64,000 bases of DNA, taken from the NCBI RefSeq assembly GCF_028369105.1, contig NZ_JAQNDO010000001.1, positions 3,743,501 through 3,807,500 on the forward strand. The letters run 5' to 3'. This DNA is from Polyangium mundeleinium (GTDB lineage: Bacteria > Myxococcota_A > Polyangia > Polyangiales > Polyangiaceae). Positions within the stretch are counted from its first letter, which is position 1. Each line of letters begins with the position of its first letter. Positions 1-8,600 of this stretch are shown piece by piece. The position numbers and the translations under genes were made by a program. The notes under the pieces were generated by a model. It did no database searches and was not told the origin of the DNA. It saw only the letters and a list, made by a program, of their open reading frames with translations.

Positions 1-267
1 GCGCCTCGCCATCAGGGTTTCGCGGAGCACGTACGGTGCCGCGCCCGTGTGGCGGACGCGCACGTGCAGGCGTGCTCGGCGAGGCACGAGGGCTCCGGCG
101 CGCGAGGAGGCGCACGCGGCGCGGTTTTTCGCGGCGCTTCCGGGGGACGACCGTGAAGGAGACGAAAAGCGAAAATCGTCCTTGCGCGCGGGGCTTCGGC
201 CGATCTATCTATACGCCCCCGCTGGCCGACGGCCGGCGGAACGATGTCCTTCACGGGAAGGCATCAC
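1..267. other. Leading intergenic region, no supported gene
   Basis: No reading frame here has convincing coding character. The short open frames on both strands are what high GC content produces by chance and carry no recognisable motif. The stretch leads into the tRNA-Leu gene and may include its promoter, listed separately. Confidence 0.5.
182..211 (+). promoter_or_regulatory. Candidate sigma70-like promoter of tRNA-Leu
   Basis: TTGCGC at 182-187 and TATCTA at 206-211 are separated by 18 bases. The -10-like element sits in the only AT-rich patch of this region, about 57 bases before the mature tRNA. Two mismatches to consensus in the -35 box keep this tentative. Confidence 0.3.
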
Positions 268-351
268 GCGAAGATGGCGGAATTGGCAGACGCGCTGGAT
301 TCAGGTTCCAGTGCCCGCAAGGGCGTGGAGGTTCAAGTCCTCTTCTTCGCA
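268..351 (+). tRNA. tRNA-Leu(CAG)
   Basis: A full cloverleaf can be drawn. The 7-bp acceptor stem pairs GCGAAGA (268-274) with TCTTCGC (344-350), followed by discriminator A351. The anticodon stem CTGGA/TCCAG flanks loop TTCAGGT with anticodon CAG, which reads CUG, the leucine codon expected to dominate in a high-GC genome. A class II variable arm (GCCCGCAAGGGC) precedes a T arm with loop TTCAAGT. The 3' CCA is not encoded: the next bases are CTG, so CCA must be added enzymatically. Confidence 0.97.
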
Positions 352-461
352 CTGGTTAGGTTGGACAAACACGTCGTCGAGGGATTCGCGACTTCGCTTG
401 GATGAGGTAGGCAGCCGTGATCCCTTGTGGATCAGGTGCCAGCCTTGACGAGGACGATCCA

Positions 462-1841
462 ATGTCGCAAGGCGTGCCGGGGGGCTCGACGGGGATGAAG
501 CAGGTTCACTCCCCAGAGGTCGCGGCCGGCACGTGGACCCTCGGGGTCGTCAGTCTCGCGGCGGGCCTGGTCCTCGGTCTCGTCAGCGCCGGGTGTGGGC
601 AACGCAAGACGGAAGGCGGTGCCGCGCCGGCCCCGAGCGCGTCGGCTGCGACGAGTGCAGCCGCGGCTCTGCCCGCGACCTCGGCGAGCGCCGTGCAAGC
701 GCCTCCGCCTCCGCCGAGCGAGCCCGTGGGCTCGGGCGTGTCGTCGTTCGTCGCGGCCGCGCAGACCGAGGCGTGCAAGGCGCAGAGCGGGGACATCGCG
801 ACGTACTTGCAACGCGGCGAGGTGACGGTCGCGGGGCGCGAGGGGGCGCTCGCCGCCTCCTGGCTCATCAAGCTCGCCGCGAACAAGCCGGGCGCGCAGC
901 TCGCGTTCGCAGGGTTCGCCCTCGACGCGAAGCAGGTGGCGCGCGCGCGCGGCATCGGGACGGCCAACGAGACGGCGCCGCGGATCTTTGCGAACGGGTC
1001 CGGCTGGACGCTCGTGTGGTTCGACGAGACCGGCCTGGCGTACACGAAGCCGCGCTGGGAGACCGCGCCAGCGCCGGTGATCGAGCACCTGAGCACGGTG
1101 AACGCCGCGAACGCGGACGACGTGGCCCTCGCTGCGACGCCCGCCGGGGCGATCGTCGCGGTGGCGCCGTTCAACATGGAGAAGGCGCAGCTCGGCCTGT
1201 TCCAGTTCGCCCCGACGGACGCAGCCGCGCCTGCCGTGCAGGCGCTCGGCGCGACGCACCACGCCCACGAGCCGCGCAGGCCCGCCGTCGCCGCGGATGG
1301 AACTGGCTACACGCTCGCCTGGCACGAGGGGGACGGGCGGATCGTCGTGTCGCGCTTCGATCTCGCAGGCAAGGAGATCGACGAGGCCTACACCCTCGCG
1401 GCGGCCCCGCCGGCCGGCGCGCCCACGCGCGAACGCGTGAACCTCGTGGCCACGACGAAAGGCGCGATGGCCGTATGGATCGAGGGCGACAAGATCCTCG
1501 CGCGTGCCGTCGACGCCGCGGCGCACCCCGGCGAAAAGACGTGGCTGGTCGGGCGCGGCCGGGCTCCGGCGCTCGCGCCGATCGGCGACGGCGCGCTCGT
1601 CGTGTTCCTCGGTCAGGAGGGCGGCAAGGACGATCAGGTTCTCGCGGTGAAGCTCTCGGAGAGCGGCGAGCCGTCGGCCACGGGCATGCGGATCAGCGAC
1701 GGGACGGGCCCGGTGAAGGACGCGGCGGCGGTCACGCCTGCCGGCCCGCGGTTGGGCTTCCTGTGGGCCGAGCCCATGAGCAACGGCGTGAGCACGAAGC
1801 GCGCGATCCTGCGGACGCTCGAGTCGAGCTGCGTCCCCTGA
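462..1841 (+). CDS. Secreted lipoprotein of unknown function
   Basis: The protein is 459 aa. Its N-terminus is a hydrophobic signal ending in lipobox LVSAGC, so it is probably lipidated at the cell envelope. An Ala/Ser/Pro-rich linker follows, then roughly 350 residues of beta-rich sequence with repeats such as GYTLAWHEGDGRIVVSRFD and GWTLVWFDETG. These resemble the blades of beta-propeller proteins, but the family is not recognised. ATG 462 was chosen because GAGGA lies 8 bases upstream. ATG 495 is an alternative that shortens the signal peptide. The gene converges on the ATPase-like gene, with a hairpin between the two. Confidence 0.75.
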   Translation: MSQGVPGGSTGMKQVHSPEVAAGTWTLGVVSLAAGLVLGLVSAGCGQRKTEGGAAPAPSASAATSAAAALPATSASAVQAPPPPPSEPVGSGVSSFVAAAQTEACKAQSGDIATYLQRGEVTVAGREGALAASWLIKLAANKPGAQLAFAGFALDAKQVARARGIGTANETAPRIFANGSGWTLVWFDETGLAYTKPRWETAPAPVIEHLSTVNAANADDVALAATPAGAIVAVAPFNMEKAQLGLFQFAPTDAAAPAVQALGATHHAHEPRRPAVAADGTGYTLAWHEGDGRIVVSRFDLAGKEIDEAYTLAAAPPAGAPTRERVNLVATTKGAMAVWIEGDKILARAVDAAAHPGEKTWLVGRGRAPALAPIGDGALVVFLGQEGGKDDQVLAVKLSESGEPSATGMRISDGTGPVKDAAAVTPAGPRLGFLWAEPMSNGVSTKRAILRTLESSCVP

Positions 1842-1857
1842 GCGCGGAAGAACGTGT

Positions 1858-1909
1858 CGTTCGAGCACGCGCGCAGCGAGCGTCGTCCTGCCCGCGCGCG
1901 TGACGAACG
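1858..1909. terminator. Bidirectional hairpin between convergent genes
   Basis: CGTTCG (1858-1863) plus CACGCGCGC (1866-1874) pair with GCGCGCGTG (1894-1902) plus CGAACG (1904-1909), leaving a small internal bulge and a 19-nt loop. There is no U tract, so rho-independent function is inferred only from its position between two converging stop codons. Confidence 0.45.
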
Positions 1910-1931
1910 ATCGGCCCGTCGCGCCGCGTGA

Positions 1932-3110
1932 TCAGGACGCGAGGAACGCCGACAGCTTGCCGCCGGCCGCGACGTGGGCCTGGGCTGCGCCGAGCTCGCT
2001 GAAGTCGAGGCCGCGCACGGAGAGATCCCGGTGCCGGTTCTTCTCGACGAACCGGAGCTCGTCGGGGCGCGCCCAGTCGATCACGTGGGGCGACTTCGTC
2101 GAGATGATGAGCTGCCGGTGATCGGCGCAGGCCTCGATCACGTCGAGCAGCGCGACGATGTTGCCGGGGACCGCGGCGATCTCGGGCTCCTCGATGAGCA
2201 GCGCCGTCGCCTCCGGATCCACGAGCGCGACGAGGAGCTCGAGCCTTCGGATCACGGCGTCGGACAAACGACCGAAGTCCACGCCTTCGAACGTGATGCT
2301 GGCGCGGTCCTGCGGCGCGACGTCCGCGCGCGCGGAGGTGTCGCGCGTGATCTGGACGGCGAGCTCGCCGGGCGCGCCGATGCGCTGGCAGAGCTCGACG
2401 ACCTTGTTGTAGCGATCGCGGTGGAGATCGAACCAGAGGACGAGCGTCGACGCGAGCGAGAGCAGGCGTGCGTCGAGGCCCCGCGAGGTCCAGAGGACGC
2501 CCGATCGGCCGGTGAGCGTGACGCCCGTGCGATCCTCGAACGGAGGGCGCGCGAGGGCGAGGCCGAGCCAGCGGATGCCTTCGAGGTAGGCGCGGATGCG
2601 GCGCGCATCCTCGGGGACGCGATCGGCGGAGTCACCTGCGAGCGCGAGCGCGCCGACGCCCGAGGGGAGCGAGATGCGGCTGCCGTCGCCGAAGACGGCG
2701 CGTCGATCGCGCACCGTCCAGAGATCCACGTTGGCCTCGTCGGTCCTCGCGGCGTGTTCTTCCCAGCGCATCGAGGGCGGGAAGGGCTCGTCGTCGTCGT
2801 CGAGATCCTGGAAACGCCGATCGTAGCCGTAGACCAGGTGCTCGCCCGCGTCGCCCTCGAACTCGCAGCGGAAGTGGCGCGGTTTTTCCGGGTCGCTCAG
2901 CGCGTGGACCGCGATGTGCGCGCCTTCGGCGATGCCCTGGACGAGCAGCGACGCGAGGGTCCCGCCCTTCGCGACGAGCACGGTGCGGCGCGGGGCGATG
3001 GAGAGCTCGATCGTGCTGCTCCCGATCGCCTGATAGTCGCCGATCGTCACGGACACGAGCCGGGCGGCCAGGGCTCGGGGAAAGACGGAGGAGCGGGCCG
3101 GTTCGATCAT
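1932..3110 (-). CDS. AAA_21-like ATPase homologue with degenerate Walker A
   Basis: The 392-aa protein has the layout of SMC/RecF-like AAA ATPases. An N-terminal strand (VSVTIGDYQAIGSSTIEL) leads to a P-loop position, a long middle region follows, and near the C-terminus are a Walker B-like TALLIEEPEIAA and a switch-like IISTKSPHVIDWA. The P-loop position reads VLVAKGGTLASLL and lacks GxxxxGK[ST], so nucleotide binding may be lost. The start is ATG 3110, with a purine-rich AGGAGGAAGGTG stretch just upstream on the minus strand; the longer frame adds 19 weakly coding residues. It stands alone, divergent from the thioredoxin-like gene. No partner such as a nuclease is adjacent, so its role is unknown. 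Confidence 0.7.
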   Translation of the reverse strand: MIEPARSSVFPRALAARLVSVTIGDYQAIGSSTIELSIAPRRTVLVAKGGTLASLLVQGIAEGAHIAVHALSDPEKPRHFRCEFEGDAGEHLVYGYDRRFQDLDDDDEPFPPSMRWEEHAARTDEANVDLWTVRDRRAVFGDGSRISLPSGVGALALAGDSADRVPEDARRIRAYLEGIRWLGLALARPPFEDRTGVTLTGRSGVLWTSRGLDARLLSLASTLVLWFDLHRDRYNKVVELCQRIGAPGELAVQITRDTSARADVAPQDRASITFEGVDFGRLSDAVIRRLELLVALVDPEATALLIEEPEIAAVPGNIVALLDVIEACADHRQLIISTKSPHVIDWARPDELRFVEKNRHRDLSVRGLDFSELGAAQAHVAAGGKLSAFLAS

Positions 3111-3237
3111 GACAGGGCACCTTCCTCCTACCACGCTGCGTGGGGGATTGGCGTATCCCTTCTGCACGAGCGGGACGCTTCATTCCGTCCATCCTTGGTT
3201 TGCGAGCGTAAGCGAGATTAGGCGCTAGAATTCGTGG

Positions 3238-4176
3238 GTGAGCGAGGCCATTTCCCCGAGGTCCGCGCTTTCGCGCGTCGCCCGAGCCGAGGGCCCGACG
3301 GAGCTCCCTCCTCTCTCGGACCCGTACCTGTGGGGGCCGAGGTCGCCGCACAAAAAGCCGCTCTCGACGCTGGCGTTGACGTCGATCCTGGCGCCGTTCC
3401 TGGGCGGACCGCTGGGCTCGGTCGCCGCCATCGTCTTCGGCTGGGCCGCGCGTCGTGAGCTCGACAGTGTGGGCACACAACGCCGCGGGTATGTCCTGGC
3501 GACACTGGGAATGGGCCTCGGGATTTGCCTGACGGTGGGTTGGGGCGCGGCCATCGCCTTCGGGGTGTGGACGATGGAGCGGCGCAACGAGGCGCAGCTC
3601 GATTCGATCGCCAACGTCATGACGGTCGGGGACACGCCGAGGCCGCCCGAGGGCGCGGTCGAGGCCGCGGAGCCTGCGTCGCCGCCGTCGAAGGCCGTGC
3701 CGGTTTTTCAGAAAGAGACGGCGGTTCACAAGGAGGGCAACGTCACGATCGTGGACGTTGGGGTCTCGGTGTCGTCGCTCTCGCAGGAGCTCGCGAAGCA
3801 ACGTGCGGCCGCGGCTGCGGCGGGCGAGACGATCGTCGTGATGACGACGAAGAGCGAGTGCGTGTCGTGCCGCAGCCTGTCGACGTCGCTCGCGCATCCG
3901 CTCATGCAGACGGCGCTCGCGCGGGTGCGGCTCGTGCGTGTGGACATCGACGCGTTCGACGAGGACCTCACGGGGCTGAAGATGCCGCACGAGCGGGTGC
4001 CGAGTTTTTTCCTCTTGGCGCCAGAGCTCTACCCGCGTGACGCCATCGACGGCGGCGAGTGGGACGAGGACGTGCCCGCGAACATGGCGCCCGTGCTCGG
4101 CGCGTTCGTGCGCGGAAAATACGAGACGCGCCGGCAGAGCTTCGAGCCGATTCAAAACGGCGGGATCAAGCTTTGA
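3238..4176 (+). CDS. Membrane protein with C-terminal thioredoxin-like domain
   Basis: The 312-aa protein starts at GTG 3238. Residues about 40-125 hold two hydrophobic segments of DUF4190-like character (APFLGGPLGSVAAIVFGWAA and YVLATLGMGLGICLTVGWG). After an acidic/Pro linker, the C-terminal half reads like a thioredoxin fold: strand TIVVMTTKSECVSC, a helix, strand VRLVRVDIDAF, and a VPSFFLLA segment with the cis-Pro expected of the fold. The CVSC pair matches a CxxC redox site, so a thiol-disulfide role in the periplasm is inferred. It is followed 67 bases later by a small exported protein on the same strand. Confidence 0.7.
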   Translation: MSEAISPRSALSRVARAEGPTELPPLSDPYLWGPRSPHKKPLSTLALTSILAPFLGGPLGSVAAIVFGWAARRELDSVGTQRRGYVLATLGMGLGICLTVGWGAAIAFGVWTMERRNEAQLDSIANVMTVGDTPRPPEGAVEAAEPASPPSKAVPVFQKETAVHKEGNVTIVDVGVSVSSLSQELAKQRAAAAAAGETIVVMTTKSECVSCRSLSTSLAHPLMQTALARVRLVRVDIDAFDEDLTGLKMPHERVPSFFLLAPELYPRDAIDGGEWDEDVPANMAPVLGAFVRGKYETRRQSFEPIQNGGIKL

Positions 4177-4243
4177 GGCAGGCGCGCGCCACGGGCTCCG
4201 ATCTCGGGCGCGGCGTGCACCTCCGCTGCTAGGATGCGCCGCC

Positions 4244-4519
4244 ATGAAGCGCGCCGGGCAGATCTCGATCTTCGTCCTTTGCGTCTTGTTCAGCGTCTCT
4301 GCCGCGGTGAACGTGATGTCGGACAACAGCGAGGTCGAGCGCGCGGCCGCGGCGGTGGCGTGTGGGGAGCAGGGGCCGAACTGCCGCGCGCAGGTGACGC
4401 GGCTCGAGCGGACGCCGTTTGGGCAGACATTCGAGATGGTGACGCCGAAGCGGACGGTGGACGTGGTCTGCCGGCGCGCGTTCGTGATGGTGGGCGACTA
4501 CGCCTGCAAGCTTCGCTGA
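4244..4519 (+). CDS. Small exported protein, unknown
   Basis: The 91-aa product has an N-terminal hydrophobic segment (ISIFVLCVLFSVSAAVNVM) that is a signal peptide or membrane anchor. A short extracytoplasmic domain follows with four Cys (ACGEQGPNC, VVCRRAF and DYACKLR), consistent with two disulfides. ATG 4244 is the only sensible start. Its TGA overlaps the ATG of the kinase gene (TGATG), which suggests translational coupling. No family is recognised. Confidence 0.65.
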   Translation: MKRAGQISIFVLCVLFSVSAAVNVMSDNSEVERAAAAVACGEQGPNCRAQVTRLERTPFGQTFEMVTPKRTVDVVCRRAFVMVGDYACKLR

Positions 4520-5667
4520 TGGGAAGGCCCGCGCTTCGGTCTTCGACCGGGCTCGTTTGCCCGCGCTGCCGCGACCCGAAGCCGGCGTCCGTCGAGACGA
4601 CAGCGCTCGTGTTTTGCCCGCGCGATGGGCTCGCGCTCGTCGCTGCGGCGGTCCTCGCCGATGCGGATGGGGATCCGTTCCTCGGGACGATGATCGCGGG
4701 GCGGTACGTGGTGCTCGGTCGGATTGGCGCGGGCTCGATGGGGGCGGTGTACCGGGCGCGGGACGCGACGCGGGGGCAGGACGTCGCGGTGAAGGTGTTT
4801 CGTGGGGATCGAGGGCTCGGCGCGCGGGCGCTCTCGCGGCTCGATCGGGAGGCGCGGGTCCTCGCGATGCTGCGATCCCCGCATACGGTGCAGGTGCTCG
4901 ACGGGGGGGAGGTCGTGCACGGCGGGGAGGACACGCTCGTCTCGCCCACGGTGTCGCGGTTCCTCGTGATGGAGATGCTCGAAGGCGAGCCGCTCGGCGT
5001 CCGGCTGCGGCGGGAAGGGCGGCTCTCGATCGCGGAGGCGACGCGGCTCGCGACGCATGCGCTCACGTCGCTCTCCGAGGCGCACGAGAAGGGGATCGTC
5101 CATCGGGATCTGAAGCCGGACAACGTGTTCATCGCCTGCCTCGGAGGAGGGGCCGAGGTGGCCAAGCTGCTCGATTTTGGGCTCGCCGACCTCCGGCGCT
5201 CGCCGCGCGATCCGAACGACGCGCTCGGGTGGGGCGGGGGGCCCGTCGGTACGCCGCGGTACATGTCGCCGGAGCAGGCGCTGGGTGAGCCGGTGGATGC
5301 GCGCAGCGATCTGTATGCAGTGGGCGCGCTCCTTTACCAGATGCTCGTGGGCAGGCCCCCGTTCGTCGAGCGGGACGCGGCGCGGGTGATGGCCAAACAC
5401 GTGCACGAGCCGCCGATCGCGCCTCGCGAGGCCGCGCCGGAGGCGGGGATCCCGTGGGCCTTGTCGGACCTCGTGGTGCGGGCGCTCTGCAAGCGGCCGG
5501 AGGATCGGCCGGAGAGCGCGCGGGCGTTCATCGAGGCCCTCGAGGAGGCGTGCGCCCAAGGCCCGGGGCCCGGCGCGGCGCGGTATGCAGTGGACGGGCG
5601 CGAAGCGGTTGTACGGCGCCCGGAGAGCCGTGTACCTTCGCGCACGGACAACGATGGATCCTCGTGA
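4519..5667 (+). CDS. Ser/Thr protein kinase (PknB-like)
   Basis: The 382-aa protein is a Hanks-type kinase. Residues 14-36 carry CPRC...FCPRDG, a zinc-ribbon-like leader common in myxobacterial kinases. The catalytic domain spans about 62-345: glycine loop IGAGSMGAVY (69-78), Lys92 in VAVKVF, HRDLKPDN (195-202), DFG (219-221) and GTPRYMSPEQ in the activation/P+1 region. No transmembrane segment is evident, so it is probably cytosolic. It is coupled to the preceding small gene by TGATG and overlaps the start of the TPR gene by 14 bases, so the kinase and TPR protein are probably made together and may act in one pathway. Substrates cannot be read from sequence. Confidence 0.93.
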   Translation: MGRPALRSSTGLVCPRCRDPKPASVETTALVFCPRDGLALVAAAVLADADGDPFLGTMIAGRYVVLGRIGAGSMGAVYRARDATRGQDVAVKVFRGDRGLGARALSRLDREARVLAMLRSPHTVQVLDGGEVVHGGEDTLVSPTVSRFLVMEMLEGEPLGVRLRREGRLSIAEATRLATHALTSLSEAHEKGIVHRDLKPDNVFIACLGGGAEVAKLLDFGLADLRRSPRDPNDALGWGGGPVGTPRYMSPEQALGEPVDARSDLYAVGALLYQMLVGRPPFVERDAARVMAKHVHEPPIAPREAAPEAGIPWALSDLVVRALCKRPEDRPESARAFIEALEEACAQGPGPGAARYAVDGREAVVRRPESRVPSRTDNDGSS

Positions 5668-8600
5668 AATCGAAATGCTCGTCCAGCGCCTGCTCGCGAA
5701 CCCTCACGATCAGGAGGCGCTCGCGTACGCGCATCGCGCAGGCGCGCAGGACCCTCGCTCGTACGCCATGCTGCTCGAGCGCGTCGGCACGCAGACGCCG
5801 GATCCCGCCTACGGCGCACATTGGCTGAGCGAGGCCGCGAACGTCTGGCAAGCAGCGTTCGGCGACATGAACAACACCGTGCGCACGTTGATGCTCGCGG
5901 TCGACAAGGATCCGATGCATCGCTCGGCCGAGCGGCTCGCGCAGATGTTTCGCGAGAAGGGCGACGTGATGTCGCTCGTCCAGCTTTACGAGCGGCAAGC
6001 GAAAGGGCTCGCGCCCGCGGCAGCCAAGCCGGAGGTGCGGGCGATGCTCCTCAAGCTGCACGAGGAGCTTGGACGGATGTGGAGCGAGCCGCAGCTCGCG
6101 CGGCCCGAGCGCGCGGTGGAGAACTGGCGCAAGGTCGCCGAGCTCGATCCGCGCAACGTGTATGCGATCTACGCGGCGCGCGAGATCCTGAAGGCGCAGC
6201 AGCAGTACGCGGAGGCGATCCCGTTCTTCGCGATGGAGCAGGCCATCGCCGAGGATCCCGAGCGTAAGCTCGCGCTTTACAGGGACGAGGCCGACATCCG
6301 CAAGCGCGTGGGTGACATGCCGGGCGCGACGCAGGCGCTGCGTTCGGCGCGCGCGGTGCGTCCGACCGACGTTGCGTTGACGCAGGAGCTCGGCGTGAGC
6401 GTGCTCGAGCGCATCAACGCGGGCGAGAACGTGCCGCAGCCGGAGCGCGACGAGACCGCCGCGATCTTCGTGCAGCTCGCGGAGACGTACGATGGGGAGT
6501 ACGGGCTGTCGTACTCGTTGTCGGCGCTCGGCGCGTCGCCGGGTCACGATCGCGCGATGCAGCTCGCGGATCACTTCGGGGCGCTGCTCGGTCGTACGGG
6601 AGAGCTCGGTCCGCAGTACGCGGCGTACCTGAAGGCGAACCCGAACGGGTTCATGGCGAACGTGGCGCGGATGAAGGTGGGGAACGCGCAACCCCCGCCG
6701 CCGCCGATGCCCGCGGCGCAAGCCGCGCCCGCCGCGCCCGCCGCGCCGCAGCCGGTGCAGCCGGTGCAACCCACGCAGCCCGCGTCCGTCGCGCAGCCCT
6801 CGCAACCGCCCGCGGCCGCGCAACCCGCGCAGCCTGCGCAGCCCCCGGCGGCCGCGCCCGCGGCGGCACCCGCGTCCGATGCACGTGGCCCTTCGCCTTC
6901 GGTCGTCGCGATGCAGGCGCAGCCGGCGGTGCCGGCGGGGGATGTGCACGCGCTCCTGGAGGAGGCTTCGGCCGAGGCGCAGAAGGGCCGCAAGCCGCAG
7001 GCGTACACGAAGTACCGCGAGGCGCTGAAGATCGATCCGGCGAACTCCGAGGCGCTCTCGTGGGTCGAGGAGTACCTGCGGCAGAAGCGCATGTTCGCGG
7101 ATCTCCGCGACGTGCTGCTCGCGGCGTCGCGCGTGCCGACGGTCTCGCCCGAGACGCGCAAGGCGCAGCTCCGCGACGTGGCCGGCATGTGCGAGTCACA
7201 GCTCCGCGACATCGACACGGCGATCGCGGCGTGGAAGCAGCTCTGCCAGATCGATCGCGGCGACGAGCAGGCGCGTGATCAGCTCCGCAGGTTGCTCGAG
7301 CGCGCGACGAAGTGGGACGACCTCGCGACCGTGCTCGAGCAGGACGCGATGAGCACGCCCGACACGGAGCAGAAGCTCGCGATCGAGAAGAAGCTCGCGG
7401 GCCTGCACGAGACGAAGCGCAAGGATCCGGTGGCCGCGGCCGAGGTGTGGACGCGGATCGCGTCGCTCGTGCCCGAGGACGAAGCGGCCGTGAACACGGC
7501 CGTCAAGCTCTACGAGAAGGGCGAGCGGCTCGACCTCGCGGCGCAGGCCATCGCGGACAACATGACCGGGTTCACGGACCCGAACACGCGCGCCGGGCTC
7601 TTGCAGAAGCTCGGCGAGCTGCGGCTCAAGCTGAACGATGCCGGCGCCGCGGGCGACGCGTTCGCCGAGGCCGCGGAGCTCAGCAAGCAGGCGAAGACCT
7701 GGGAGCAGGCCGAGAAGGCGTATACGGCCGCGGGCCGCATGGCCGACGCTGCGAACGCGATCGAGCAGCGCGCCGAGCTCGCGGACGGCAAGCAACAAGC
7801 GACGTTGCTCGCGCAGGCGGCGGATCTCTACCTCAAGGCGGGTGATGCGCCGGGCGCGGTGATCCGCCTGGAGCGCGCCTCCGAGATCGATCCGACGAAC
7901 GACGCGTACGTGCAGGCGCTGGAGGAGCAATACCGCGCGGCCGGGCGACTGCCGGATCTCGTGCACCTCTTGCTCGGGCGCGCGGAAAAACTCTCCGATC
8001 GCGGCAAACGCGTGGGCTCGCGGCGCGCGGCGGCCGAGGTGCAACGCTCGCTCGGCGACAACGAGGGCGCGCGCGAGAGCCTCCTGCTCGTGCTGTCCGA
8101 CGGCGACGACGAGGGCGCGCTCGCGCTGCTCGTCGAGGACGCGGCGCAGCGCGGCGATCATCAGGAGTGCGTGGAGCTGCTCCGGAGGCTCGGCGGGATC
8201 ACGAAGGCGCCGGCCGACAAACTGAACCACGCGCTGCGTGAAGCGAGCATCCTGGCCGAGGGGCTCGATGACGTGGACGGCGCGATCGAGCGGTACGAAG
8301 GGATCCTGAAGTCGCTCGATCCGAAGAGCCGCGTCGCGCTCGCGGCGATCGCGAACCTCGAGGAGCGGCGGAACAACCCGCAAGGCGCGGCTGCGGCGCT
8401 CGAGCGCGAGGTCGCGCTTGCCGAGGGCGAGCAGAAGGTCGAGCTCGCGCAGCGCCTCGCGCAGATCTACGAGTCCCAGCTCTCCGATCCGCGCGGCGCG
8501 ATCCGCGCGCTCGAGATCGTGCATGCGGCCGATTCGGAGGACTTCGACGCGATTGGCCGGCTCGAAAGGCTCTGCGCCGAGGTCGAGGACTGGCCGCGCG

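Noticed and set aside
5528..6949. 473-residue antisense frame opposite the TPR gene
   Set aside because: High-GC shadow: Arg/His/Leu-rich composition, no start context, and the plus-strand gene has clear TPR sequence.
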